From: Trichoplax sp. H2
Taxonomy: Eukaryota > Placozoa > Uniplacotomia > Trichoplacea
DNA: 64,000 bases
Direction: 5' to 3'
NCBI GenBank assembly: GCA_003344405.1
Contig: NOWV01000012.1
Span: 62,001-126,000 of the forward strand
Positions 25,201 to 36,612 of the stretch are shown piece by piece. Under the pieces are notes generated by a model. The model saw only the letters and a list, made by a program, of their open reading frames with translations. It did not search any database and had not been told where the DNA came from. Made by a program: the position numbers and the translations under genes. Each line of letters begins with the position of its first letter. Positions within the stretch are counted from its first letter, which is position 1.

Positions 25201-28200
25201 AGGAATGATTCGTTTTTCTACTGCCTTTAGGTATTAAGATTCTTATAGTATAAATTATATTCTTACCAACATGAGGAACCAACGTAGCTACTTCGCTTCC
25301 TAGAATTAAGACTCAATCTCTTTGACAATCCAAAATCCGCTAAATAAATTTCGGTCATGACAAGAAAATTAAATGAAATATATATGCTAAAATTCAATAT
25401 GTTCCAGTAGCTTACCCAATTTTATACCGCCATCTCCGGTAATCAAAATATTTGCCGTCTATATAAAATTTATAAGAATTTCAGTTACTACTTTCAGCTA
25501 TACTGACTAGCTACCTCAACATCCATTTCAAGCGATAAAACGTAGATAAGTAGGAAAAGTAATTTTACCTTGATATCTCGGTGTATGATATTGTTATTAT
25601 GAAGAAATTCCAATCCCTACAGAACAGAATTAAAAGGAATAGCTCATACTTTAATATTGCTAAGATTGCGTAGCTATTAAATGTGCTATCTTAGATTTGC
25701 AAACAAACGATATTAAATTACCAATAAGACTTCACGACAAACGAAGGCTATTACATCTTCTTCAAAACCTCTCAAGCCTGATTTGAAGAATATCGATATT
25801 AGAACCTCTCAGGTTCACAAAAGACCTTTTTAAAAATCCAGATACCTAACACAAGTGATACTAATGTATTACGTAAAATAAGAGACGAAATGACAATATT
25901 TCATGTCCATTTCGAGACTAGTTGTTTTTGTTAGCGCCAGATGCATGCAAGTAGTTTACCAGATCTACTACAAGAGCGACCGAATTTGTTGCTTGTATTG
26001 GTATCATAAATAAAATAATTCACTAATCAGACGATTAATAATGTGGCTTTCATTACTATTGCTCGCAAGTTCATCACATAATAAACAGTCATTATAACAT
26101 CCTCACTATTGGAATCAACGTAACATAAGTTCCTAGATATAGCGAGAAATTTTATGCTAGACATTATACCACACTTCGGTAGATAAGACTTTAAAATAGC
26201 CCAAACAGAGAGGATCTTCTTAGTAAGTACAAACTCACTATTTTTCCATATATCAATAATCATTTACTATGATAGGCGATTATCGCTTTCTTAATAGCTA
26301 CTAAATTTGCTGCAAATCCCGTCTCGGATACTCCTACATTTATCACTAGATCTACCTCCTTTACACTAATCTATACTATGTGACCTAACAGTAAGCAATC
26401 TAAACTTCATAAAGAGTTAACATATTCTGCTAGCTTATATCTACTACAAATAAACTGCTATTCGTAATTATACCGTCTTTTATGTTCGATGACTAACATT
26501 GTGCATCTTTTATCATTATCGCTAACAGTAAGTATTTTTGCTCGTCGATCACCTATAACTACAGTACTTTTTTCCTATTGGGGATACCATAGCCTCCTGC
26601 TACTATACGTGATTAATAGTTTATGATATATCTATTACGTAGCCTTTCTATAGGAAAGAACTTCCATGTAAAATATAGCAAAGATGATTTCAGTAAGCGA
26701 ATTGTTCATATATTTACTATATTACATGACTAAATGTTATGGCTTCCATCATCGTTAGCAAGAGTAAGTATACTATCGAATAATTCTGCATATCTACTAT
26801 CTTCCTTCTATGAGCTACTTGATGTTATTGCAGATAAAATCTGTGATTTTCCAGCGAGAAGAAAATTTTCTAACTTGGCCACAATATAATTCCTAATAAT
26901 ATCAATATGAGACAAAGTGATAATTTATCTCACATAGCTACTACCTTTCCTACTAGAGTTACTGTACTTCACCGGATGCGATCAAAATTAAGGTGATATG
27001 GCATAAATTCTATATCACCCTGAGATATTCTGATTAGTTACCTCTACTACGACCAGGCTTATTGCTTGCATATATAAGTTTATATATATGTAAGTTATAT
27101 TACTCTAATAATTAATAGTTGGTGAGGTAACGTAACAACTAAATTATCATAAATATCTACTAGGTTCCATATCAAGATTATTGCACCATACATATCACTT
27201 TAGTTAGTAACACAATTGTGATACCAGAAAGAATCTCACGTAACTACAATAAGGAAAACGTTCTTAGTTTGCAAATCGTCGAATTTCATATAGCCTACGA
27301 AGTTAGATGTTTAGTGTTGTAGCTTGCTTATATCGGCACTAAATACGGATCTCGCTTATCTTGAACGGCTACTACGGTGCTTTTATTAAAAGATACGCGT
27401 ATGGCTAAAACTAAATGATTTAAATTTCATAAAAGCAGATTACTGAGTAAACTTGAATAGTTGCCATCTTCTCTAGCGATAAACTTCTATAGCCTAACGG
27501 TTATAGCGATTAGTAGTACGAATAAGATACTAGAGTACCTTCTGCTCGGTTTAGTAAGACATTAAAGTAGATACAGAAAGTCCATATTTGTACCATGTTG
27601 AAATTATAATATTGTAGTTTCTATAATGAAAATTACGGGTAATGCCTTTATAATTGCAGCTTAAATAGCTGTACTGTATACTACTCGATGTGATCAGTAA
27701 GCAGTAAGCCATACGATACGACATAAAGTATCATTAAGTAATATTTTATGCCATATCAAAACTGTTCACTGTAGTTTCTACTATTTTAACTAACATGAAC
27801 GATATCATAAACTCTCTCTGACAACTATCACTACATACTAATCGATATAATCAAAATAATACTACTAATGTAAATATTGAAAAGCCTAGGTGTAAAACCA
27901 AACATTAAAGTAGAACTTTGTGGTGAAATTTTTCTTACCAGTATATACAGTTTTTTAGGTATAATGCGTTAGACAATGAATTCCACAATTTTCATTAGAT
28001 TTGATATACAAAATAAGATATGATACGAGTGTTATAACCCAGAAGCAAACGGCAAGACAATAAGGTAATCAAAGCTAGATCGATTTCAATCGTAAATTAG
28101 CTTAAATAAGAGAACTACCACAGTTATGGATTGATCATAGTTAGTTACCAATACAGATATTCCATAGCAATCAATTAACCAATTTACACACGTAGACTCA

Positions 28201-28843
28201 TTCTGATTAACTCAATGTTAACTAGAACTATTATGCAATTATTGTGCTGTATAACCCATTTCTACTATTACCTAATAGGTAGAACTAATTAGTTTTTAGA
28301 GTTTAGATAGCTGCACTAAATCATTGCACTTGAGAATAGATAAAGAACAAACTTACCGTAACACAAATCCAACAAGGATCCACCGCTACAGAATTCCATA
28401 CAAATGCCTAAAAATTCCTGACCCATTTGACCCTTAATGAAGCCATGCGCGAAATACTCAACAATATTTTTATGCGAGTTTGACCTTAAAATATCGACTT
28501 CTGCTGCAACATATTTCGTGTGATATCCTTGAAAATTTTACAAGAACTTATTAAATAATCTCAACCAATAATCGAAAAGATTAGCAAGCGTAATATACTG
28601 TTACATCCAAACAACAAGATTTGCGTTACTTGTTGGAAGCTTAATCATCTTCAGGGCAATATTCTTCTTTATAGCTGGTAATTCTACCTATTGTAAAGGT
28701 TACATACAGCAGCTAAAACGGATAGCTCTACAAGCAGAATATAGTAAATTTTTAATACTAACTTTATACACACAACCAAAGGCACCTTTTCCCAGAATTG
28801 ACAAGAATTTAATTGTCCATTGAGGATTATCTTGGTTTGACAT
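22212..28843 (-). CDS. STE20/GCK-IV (MAP4K4/TNIK/MINK-like) protein kinase, N-terminal kinase exons
   Basis: Ser/Thr kinase domain of a probable Misshapen-type MAP4K, which signals from adaptors to JNK and the cytoskeleton. Exons, all in phase: 28763-28843 (start ATG at 28841-28843), 28630-28687, 28357-28527, 25722-25777, 25569-25616, 25416-25458, 25267-25339, 22669-22720 and 22386-22469, with a further candidate from 22255 down (KLKDEKKW). Catalytic motifs are complete: Gly-rich loop GKGAFGCV at 18-25, IALK with Lys40, helix-C Glu56, HRDIK at 134-138, Asn141, DFG at 154-156, SSCWMAPEM, and DIWAVGITALEMTKGTPP. The spacer between HKNIVEYF and the hinge MEFCSGGSL is of GCK-IV type. Two introns of about 2.5 kb interrupt otherwise short ones. 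The end of the C-lobe is unclear. Joining it to the linker and CNH exons is inferred from phase and the family's architecture. Confidence 0.85.
22721..25266. other. Long kinase intron (between SSC and WMAPE exons)
   Basis: About 2.5 kb of AT-rich intron with short (TATATC)-type simple sequence near 23590. ORFs at 22912-23124 and 24984-25196 have no family resemblance. Confidence 0.6.
25778..28356. other. Long kinase intron (after the hinge exon)
   Basis: About 2.6 kb with no recognisable exon, RNA gene or transposon. The ORF at 26027-26263 (-) appears to be chance. Confidence 0.6.
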
Positions 28844-30408
28844 GCTTCCGACATTGAAATTCTATATAGGGCAAAATTTGCAAAACGATATGGAAACGAT
28901 TATTCTCGGTTTCCAGTCTGTAGAATTCCTGTAGTTCTATCAAATGGCAAAAGATCTTTTCCTGTAGTCGCTATTACTTACTTGTCAAATATTGTTTCCG
29001 CAATAAATGGGACATTACTTCTAAATTTGTCGCGCTAAATTCATCATGATAATGGCTATCCATAACTACTGGTACTATTTTATATAGCAGTATAATAGAG
29101 GTTATACTCTTATAATTTCTTAAAATGAAACATCTCAGATATGTAAATATCCACTTTTGGTAAAAAAGATTTAATACTTAATACAATTTCCTAATACGCA
29201 CTTACATACATTACCATGTGTTTTTATTTACTGTTAAGACCGAAGTATAAAGAACGCAATACATATCCCTACTCTAATTTAACGCCTTTATGGAATAACT
29301 TACATTAATGAGTTGTCCATACCAGGCATTATTTAATTAGGATCCAAAAGAATGTCTCATCCAGTAAAATAGCTCCCAGTTGGTGAATCTTATAAGTACA
29401 TTTACGCTATTGCATTTCTAAAAATGTCTTCAAAAGTACAGTAATACAGCTCTGCGCGAATACGGTAGAAAACAATATCTTTAATTCTTTCAATTAAGGT
29501 TAAACAAAAGCAAGAACTCTAATATGGAATACCTTGCAAATAGCCAAAACTTGATATATTCACCGTTATCCCGCTCAACCACCCTTGAAACGAGCAGCGC
29601 CGGGGGTATTTATACTACTGTTAGATGACTGCGATTATGGGTTCATTTCAATAGGTCAGTATAAGATTCTTACAGTATTTTTACCTTAAGATTTCATGTA
29701 AAACGAATAGCTCTAAGGTAGTAATTTCTACAGAGTACTGATTTTTAAAATAGTATTCGTTATATCGCTAAGGGTGACCACTGGGCCTTTGAATTTTGGT
29801 TTGATGTAATACTCTGATGAAAATTGAATAAACATAGAATCTTTATAGAGTTTTCTACACAGCCATTTTGATTGTTACATTTTCTTATAACGGTTGTTAT
29901 CGACAGAGCAAGTTTGCTTGCATACGCAAGCGATCCTTAGACACATTATAATGATTGGTATAGAATTGACCACAGTACGAAGGACATTGTACCGCACTGT
30001 AGATATCTTACAGTACCTGCTAATCTTAACTTGGTATGTCCATCACCGTACATTAGTTATCATAATGTGCTTTGGACCATTAACTAATCTTAATATAGCA
30101 TTTCATAGCATTTCATCCTTCAATGCATTATTGAAAAGTAGTATTCTAGAAGCATAGCTGTGAATATAGTAGTGCCTGGCTATTACCGGAATATATATTA
30201 TGTCGAATGGTAATACTATCTGCTGATTATTAACAAATGAGTACATTATCGTAAACCGTCAGCAAAGCGACGCGAGTTTGTACTAGTAATGATCAGTTTT
30301 GCGCTTCTCCAGATTTGAATAGTTAATGCGCTGTACATATATTTAAAAATGAACTAACTATAAAATATTAAATATTATTTGGCAGCGGCAATATCGTTAC
30401 TTACATTA

Positions 30409-30669
30409 ATATAGACTGGAAATGATGGTGCATAGCTTATTGATCAATCATAATTAATTATCGACTTTGCTCGAATATTTTAACTTTATTATTGATATTT
30501 AGGCTTGCTATAACAATTTAGAGGTAATTCCGTAGTGGTTTAAAGTCGGTTCATGAAAAGTCCTCCGTTTGTATATTGCGGTCACTAGTAACTTAATGTT
30601 TTCTCTCTTACTGGGGCTATTAAGCTAGACGTACTAATGTGCGAATTCGACGCGTTAATTGATCCAAAC
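30409..30669. repeat. 261-bp direct repeat A, left copy, ends at gap
   Basis: Near-identical to 30860-31120 with about eight scattered substitutions. It ends exactly where the Ns begin, suggesting that it and the right copy are two versions (haplotypes or unmerged contig ends) of one locus. Confidence 0.9.
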
Positions 30670-30689
30670 NNNNNNNNNNNNNNNNNNNN
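30670..30689. other. Assembly gap (20 N)
   Basis: Twenty Ns joining two contigs. The sequence on either side is duplicated, so the true distance may be zero or negative. Confidence 0.99.
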
Positions 30690-30859
30690 TAAACGGGCCT
30701 ATCCGGTTAATAGTACCAGACACAAATCGGACCACCAGCGATATCCTCACCCTAACTTGACTACTTTAGAGTGATGATATATTAATTCAAATTGCCAAAT
30801 GAATTGTCAGCTTATTATAACGTTTTTTTCAGTATGAATTAACTTTAATAATAAAATCG
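30690..30859. repeat. 170-bp dispersed repeat, copy B2
   Basis: Second copy of the repeat at 21090-21259. It starts at the first base after the gap and is followed directly by the right copy of repeat A. Confidence 0.9.
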
Positions 30860-31120
30860 ATATAGACTGGAAATGATGGTGCATAGCTTATTGATCAATC
30901 ATAATTAATTATCAACTTTGCTCGAATATTTTAACTTTATTATTGATATTTAGGCTTGCTATAATAATTTAGAGGTAATTCCGTAGTGGTTTAAAGTCGG
31001 TTCATGAAAAGTCCTCCGTTTGTATATTGCGGCCACTACTGATTTAATGTTTTCTCTCTTACTGGGGCCATTAAGCTAGACGTACGAATGTGCGAATTCG
31101 ACGCGTTAATTGATCCAAAC
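30860..31120. repeat. 261-bp direct repeat A, right copy
   Basis: Matches 30409-30669 over its full length; the sequence then continues into unique DNA (TCACTTCGG...). Its left neighbour is repeat B2, while the left copy has unrelated sequence there. Confidence 0.9.
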
Positions 31121-31678
31121 TCACTTCGGATCTATAAATCAGACCTTTAAAGATTCACTAAATGCTGCTAAATTTAAATTAGACATGGATCGATTTAATT
31201 CAATATCAAATCACAATAATAATTTCCTTCTAGGATCTACCGGAATAGGCAATAATATTAGTGCTACATGAATGAATATGGTACCCTACAGTGATTTTGT
31301 GATAAATAGTCCTCTTTATCTTAGCCTACGCTACTACAATAAGAAATTATAATCTAATTTTTATGGCAAATGCTTCCAAGTCAAATAGCTATAATGTTAC
31401 ATAGGCACATGTTTTTAACGTACTTTATACAGTGGATCTAGATTCAATAGTATAAGTAATATCATACACCAGTCACAAATTCATATATCGTTATGTGATA
31501 TTTATTGCATCTAGATATGCGCACGGCGATATTTTAATCTTTAAATCATCAATTCGAAATTGGAATTCCATAAGTACAACTGATATGGTAAGCTATAATA
31601 TTTTTGTTATTAGTAGAATAAGTCATCTGAGGAATTAGACACTGGCTATCGTTAAATAATATAGATCATAGACATATT

Positions 31679-34600
31679 TTAAAATTTTGTGCACTCGTAA
31701 CCATCAGCCCATGGCTGTTTCTCCCCAGAAGCGAAAAAGAAGTAAACTGCTCCACCGAGGATATATAGAGCAGATGATATATAAAATACCATCGTCCATT
31801 GTTCAGGTTTCTGCAAGTTTAAACATTAAATTTCCATCAAATCTCCCCTTAGGAATCCTAAATTTCTTAAATTAGTTCAAACAACGTGATACTTACCTCC
31901 TCAGTTGTTAAATACCCCACTAAAATTGGACTGACAATGCCAGGAATACTAGCGCAGAAATTCGTCATTCCCAACAATAAACTTGCATACTTCGGAGATA
32001 AATCCAAGTGATTCACAAGATATCCCGATTTACCAAAGCCTGAAAACCCTACTGCAATAGTAACACAAGCAACAGCTGCAGCTTTGGATTTCATTTGTGC
32101 GGTAATAATGAGAAAGATAGCTTGTCCAAAACATGCTGTAAGAGCAAAGTGATAAGACATTTAATCAGTTTATAATATTTACATAGCAACTGATATTCTT
32201 TTCATCAAATTTTCAATGTTGAGTGACTTGTATTATTATATATATTTAAAGCTTTAATCAATTAACGAACAAAGTTACCTATAGTATTAAACAACTTCCT
32301 AACTGTGGTAGTAGTAAAAGTATTGCGACTTCGCCAATAATCTGCAAGCTGTCCTCCTAACTGGCATGTAATACTCAGACATAAATATGGCAATGCCGAT
32401 AAAAATCCAGTCTGTTAATAAAATATGTGTAATAAATAAATAATTAATTTTCAAAGGTCAATAGCTGATAACATTGTCATTAACATTCGAACTGACATCG
32501 TTATCCTTCAAATTATCCTAAATTTTCTATTCCCTTACTTTTTCAATATCCATTCCGATAACTCTACTAAAATAGGTTGGTAAAGTTGTTAAAAAAGTAT
32601 AAAATCCCCAATTTTCACAAAAATGAGCTACCAAAATAGCCCAAAATGGAGGAGAAGTTAATATAGACTTCCATGGTGGACTTTTCTATATCAATGAAAA
32701 AGTAGCCAATAAATACTCGTGTGATAGGGAAATAATTTTAATCCATTAAGATCTAGCGGTAAATATATATTACACTTTAATACTAAGTAATCCAAGATGG
32801 AAATGGCTTATATCCTGTAATATAACTAATCTATTATTAAATCTTCCCTAAATAATTTATTTTGCTGAAACTTTTAGGAAAGATAGAGTAAATTCTGCTG
32901 TGAATACCCCATGAACGAAACGTTATGATTCAGAATGGCTTAGTTAAGCATTTAATTAAAATCCCTTAATATAATAATCTGCAGACATTGTCAAAAGTAA
33001 TTTATCGATTGGTAGATTCTATATAGAATGTTGCATATTTTATTAAATCACGTTAGCTGGGATTGCTTAATTAGCTATTTAATTATAATTGTCAAATAGC
33101 ATAATCTTATTTATTTAAAATTTTATGAAAGGGTAGAAAAACTTAACAACAGAATATGACCTACAGGACTGACAGAGCCACCTCCTAATGGTGTAGTTTT
33201 ACGTAAATATTCTAATTCCTTAGGTGTAATGGTAGGATGATTACAAGGCTGATCGTAAATTATAGCAAACCATACGATATACCAAACGATCCCAATTACT
33301 CCTAAATTAAATTAATAAACAATCTGTCGTAAAATACATTTTAGATATAGAGCAGATGATATTCTAATTTCAATGGCAATTCACGACAATAACGAACTTA
33401 CCATAAAAGTAAAACACACTTGACCAGCTTAATCTTTTAGTTAATTCCCCTGCAAGAGGTAATCCAATGACGGTGCCAAAGTAAGCTCCTATAAATTTGA
33501 GCAGTCGATAATATGAGTAAGTGGAGTTAGGTACTGTAGAAATCTAGTTCTGGTTAAAATTGATCTCCATAGCTTTAAAGTAAGATTTTGGCAACAACAC
33601 TGTAGTAGCATATTACTACATTTACTAAACATCAATCATAGAAGCAATATACAAATAATATTGATTACTAGTCAAATACGAATAAATCTGGGCGATGTTA
33701 ATTCTAATAATCCTGCAATGAGTTATAACTTGGATTTCATTGATTTACATAAAGAAGGTCTTCTGAAATTAGTAAAAAACATATTACTAATAGAGTGCCG
33801 TAGGGTTAGTGTAGAGTTAGTGATATGCGATATGTAATACTAAAAAACTATCAAAAGTAAAAGTAAATATTCGTGCTAAAAATAGCAGTTGATATTTTTA
33901 CACTATTGGTATATAATATACGGTAAATCAACATTATTATAATAAATTGATCATTTTCCTCATTTAAGCAGCTGTTACTTATATTTGCTTATTAATGTAA
34001 CATATCATGTACGATAAACAATATCCCACCATTAATTTAGCCAACAATAAAGATAGAGTAAAATTTCAACGTCACCAATATCCATTTTTTACTATGTCCT
34101 CGTTCTTTAATGCTAAATATCGCTAACAATGATATCATTTTATGAGAATTTTCGAAGAATTGTTGCAAAAGATACTCTTCAGAAGCATTAGAAAGTTTTA
34201 TAGTAAAGTACTTTACTTCATTAGAAATAAAGAGAAATGGAATTGAAACATTATAGTAATCGTGAGGTAAAACCTTCTTTTTCAGCTGTCTGAATACTTT
34301 AACATTGGGCAAATTACGAGTGTAAAGTAATTTAGTTTAGTCATATAAAGCTAAAGTTGCTGCATATGATTTTCAAAGCAGCGATACTGTATTCTCAATT
34401 GGTAGTGATTATAAGTTAATCAGGGTCTATTGTAAGGAATTGAGACACTGCAGGCAAGTCAACTAAAGCCTTAAATAAATGAAATTTATCCCCATATTTG
34501 GTTAAATTAAGTAGTAGATTAATTTTATCAACCTAAAATTAATCTACTAGTTATTCACAATCTAAATTAAATAAGGCTATTGTACAGTATATTTACCCGA

Positions 34601-36612
34601 CATGGATATTGTCGTCAATTTACTCTTTTCCAATGATGGTGCCCAAACGCTCCATATTGCGTGCATTGCAGGATATGAAAATCCCTGAAAACATAAATTA
34701 CCCATTTAAAATAAATTTTTACTTAGTTCCGTTATTTGGTTCTACTCTGCTATACGAATATTTGTGATAGAGCAAAATTGTCTTAGAACAGAAAAAAATG
34801 TTTCTTCTCTATTCTATATTTTGGTATATTTAACAATAAAAAGTTTATACCTCAGCAATTCCCTCCATAATTCTTATTGCTATAAGGGCTAAAAAATCCA
34901 ATCGTGCAGCAGGTGCAGTGAATAAAGTAAAGATAGAAGTGAATAATAATCCAATCCCAAATGTCCTTGTTCCACCAGCATAACCAGCTATCCATCCACC
35001 TGGTATTTGTGTGATCATATAACCCATAAAAAATGATCCTAAGATAACGCCTAGTAAAAGTAGATTACCCATATAAATAATTCGATAATTAACAATATTG
35101 CTTAGCTTTACACTAATTAACAAAAAGTGCAGCCTATGTAGGGTTATTGGCGATTGATTTTTGTTAGTATGGTGGCAAATGAAAGTGGCTTTGACTTCAG
35201 TATATACAGTATACTGTATATACGTGTACAGTTCAATATCTTACCTTGCTTTGTTGTATCCCAGTCAAATTCTTTCATCTATATTAAGGATATGTAAATT
35301 GTCAATTCATTTGTGTCGAATGATCTCTATCCCTATTAATTTCGTTATTTAAAGGTTGTAGGAAAATGCTTTTTACTCTGGATGATGTCCTTCCATATAC
35401 AGCATGCTATTTCCTAGATTCTTTTTTAGTTATATATAGTACTGTAGTCAGAAAATTTGAAACTGTCTATTTTGAATACTGTACATTTATCAACTTTTAC
35501 ACTGCATGTTTGAAATAATATGCGTAAAAATCAAAACCATTGGCTTTAATTTTTTGTTTTGGTGTAAAGTTATAATCATAGATACGGTACTAAAGTACTT
35601 TCGCATATTGATAATTTACTGTAGAATTACGACCAATCCTTGCTTGTGCATAGTGAATATAGTGAATAACAAAAGAACAACTACAAAAACTCAAATATTG
35701 ATAGAAATTATACATGTATCTGAGATGATTTTTAGCCATGTTATGTAATCAGATTTCATTTACAACATAATCATCTAGTGGATTGGCTAACAAATCAATT
35801 ATTTGGTCAAAGATTTCGAGAGTAATTCTTACTGAAATGGTGGCTTTCGAATAGCAATGCTTTATTACTGCCAAGGGTCTGCGATAGCGAATCGCAATAA
35901 CGCAAACCTCATACTGATTCTTGATCACGTAGACCTTATCAGATTTCCAATAGTAGTGTATTTAAGTAGATTGGATAACTGTTAAATTATATCATTGAAG
36001 TGACCTTAAGGGAATATTTCTAAACTGATTACTTCCAAAAGTTGTGCGAACTTCACTAATGGCTAGTAGAAGAGGATTCACTTGAAGTCACCAGATTTCA
36101 TTTACAATACAATCATTCTGTGTGTGACATTACTATTAAAACTGATACTATTCCATCTAAGGAACTGTAGAGAAAATATCGCCAAATGATCGTTTTCTAG
36201 TTAATATTATTGATCGCATAAGGATATTGAAACAGAACACAGAATTTTTTTCTCTTCCACATGCCCGAACATTAGTATTAATGAAATTTTGAGTGGCTAA
36301 TATTTTCATTAAAAAATAGTAAAGTCTTACATGTACAGTTGTATTATGGCGATGAACTGTTTTATTTGAAACCATATCAACTAGAGCAACGCTTAAATTA
36401 ATTCGCATGCCATAAACCAAGCTAAATCCAAGAAATGACATAATTGCCAAGACATATCTCTTAGGTATAAAATCACGGCATCGAATGCGTAGCGATTTGG
36501 GCTCCTCTGGATCTTCATATCGAAATGCCGATGGATGCTTTTGCTCGTCATCTTCATTATCAATCAACTTGCGTTCTTCACTGCTACGTCTTACAGGATG
36601 ATTTCCTGACAT
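31679..36612 (-). CDS. SLC17-family organic anion transporter (sialin / vesicular transporter-like)
   Basis: Twelve-helix MFS transporter; the family exports sialic acid or acidic amino acids from lysosomes or loads vesicles using the proton or voltage gradient. Ten exons close in phase to 492 residues: 36331-36612, 35245-35278, 34851-35050, 34597-34684, 33402-33488, 33165-33301, 32539-32685, 32279-32411, 31897-32135 and 31679-31810. Family motifs: [15 protein letters not shown] in TM1, [56 protein letters not shown] and [18 protein letters not shown]. The first loop has likely N-glycosylation sites (NKT, NTT). The cytosolic N-terminus carries an acidic dileucine signal EERKLI at 12-17. The start is the second Met of the open frame (36610-36612), just before MSGNHPVRR; an in-frame Met five codons upstream is less likely. 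The exact substrate cannot be told from sequence. Confidence 0.95.
35200..35223. repeat. Perfect 24-bp palindrome in SLC17 intron
   Basis: Half-site GTATATACAGTA followed directly by its reverse complement, in the intron between the second and third SLC17 exons. It belongs to the same ACAGTA/TACTGT theme as the 46-kb array. Confidence 0.85.

Larger units (their letters stand above)
28844..31678. other. Region between SLC17 3' end and kinase 5' end, with assembly gap
   Basis: Contains the kinase 5' flank, the gap with its flanking repeats, and the SLC17 3' UTR. The 87-codon ORF at 29894-30157 (+) has no recognisable domain. A short GC-richer patch lies near 29590-29610. Confidence 0.55.

Noticed and set aside
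29894-30157. 87-codon ORF on the plus strand
   Set aside because: No recognisable domain, no splice context, and within a repeat-flanked AT-rich region.
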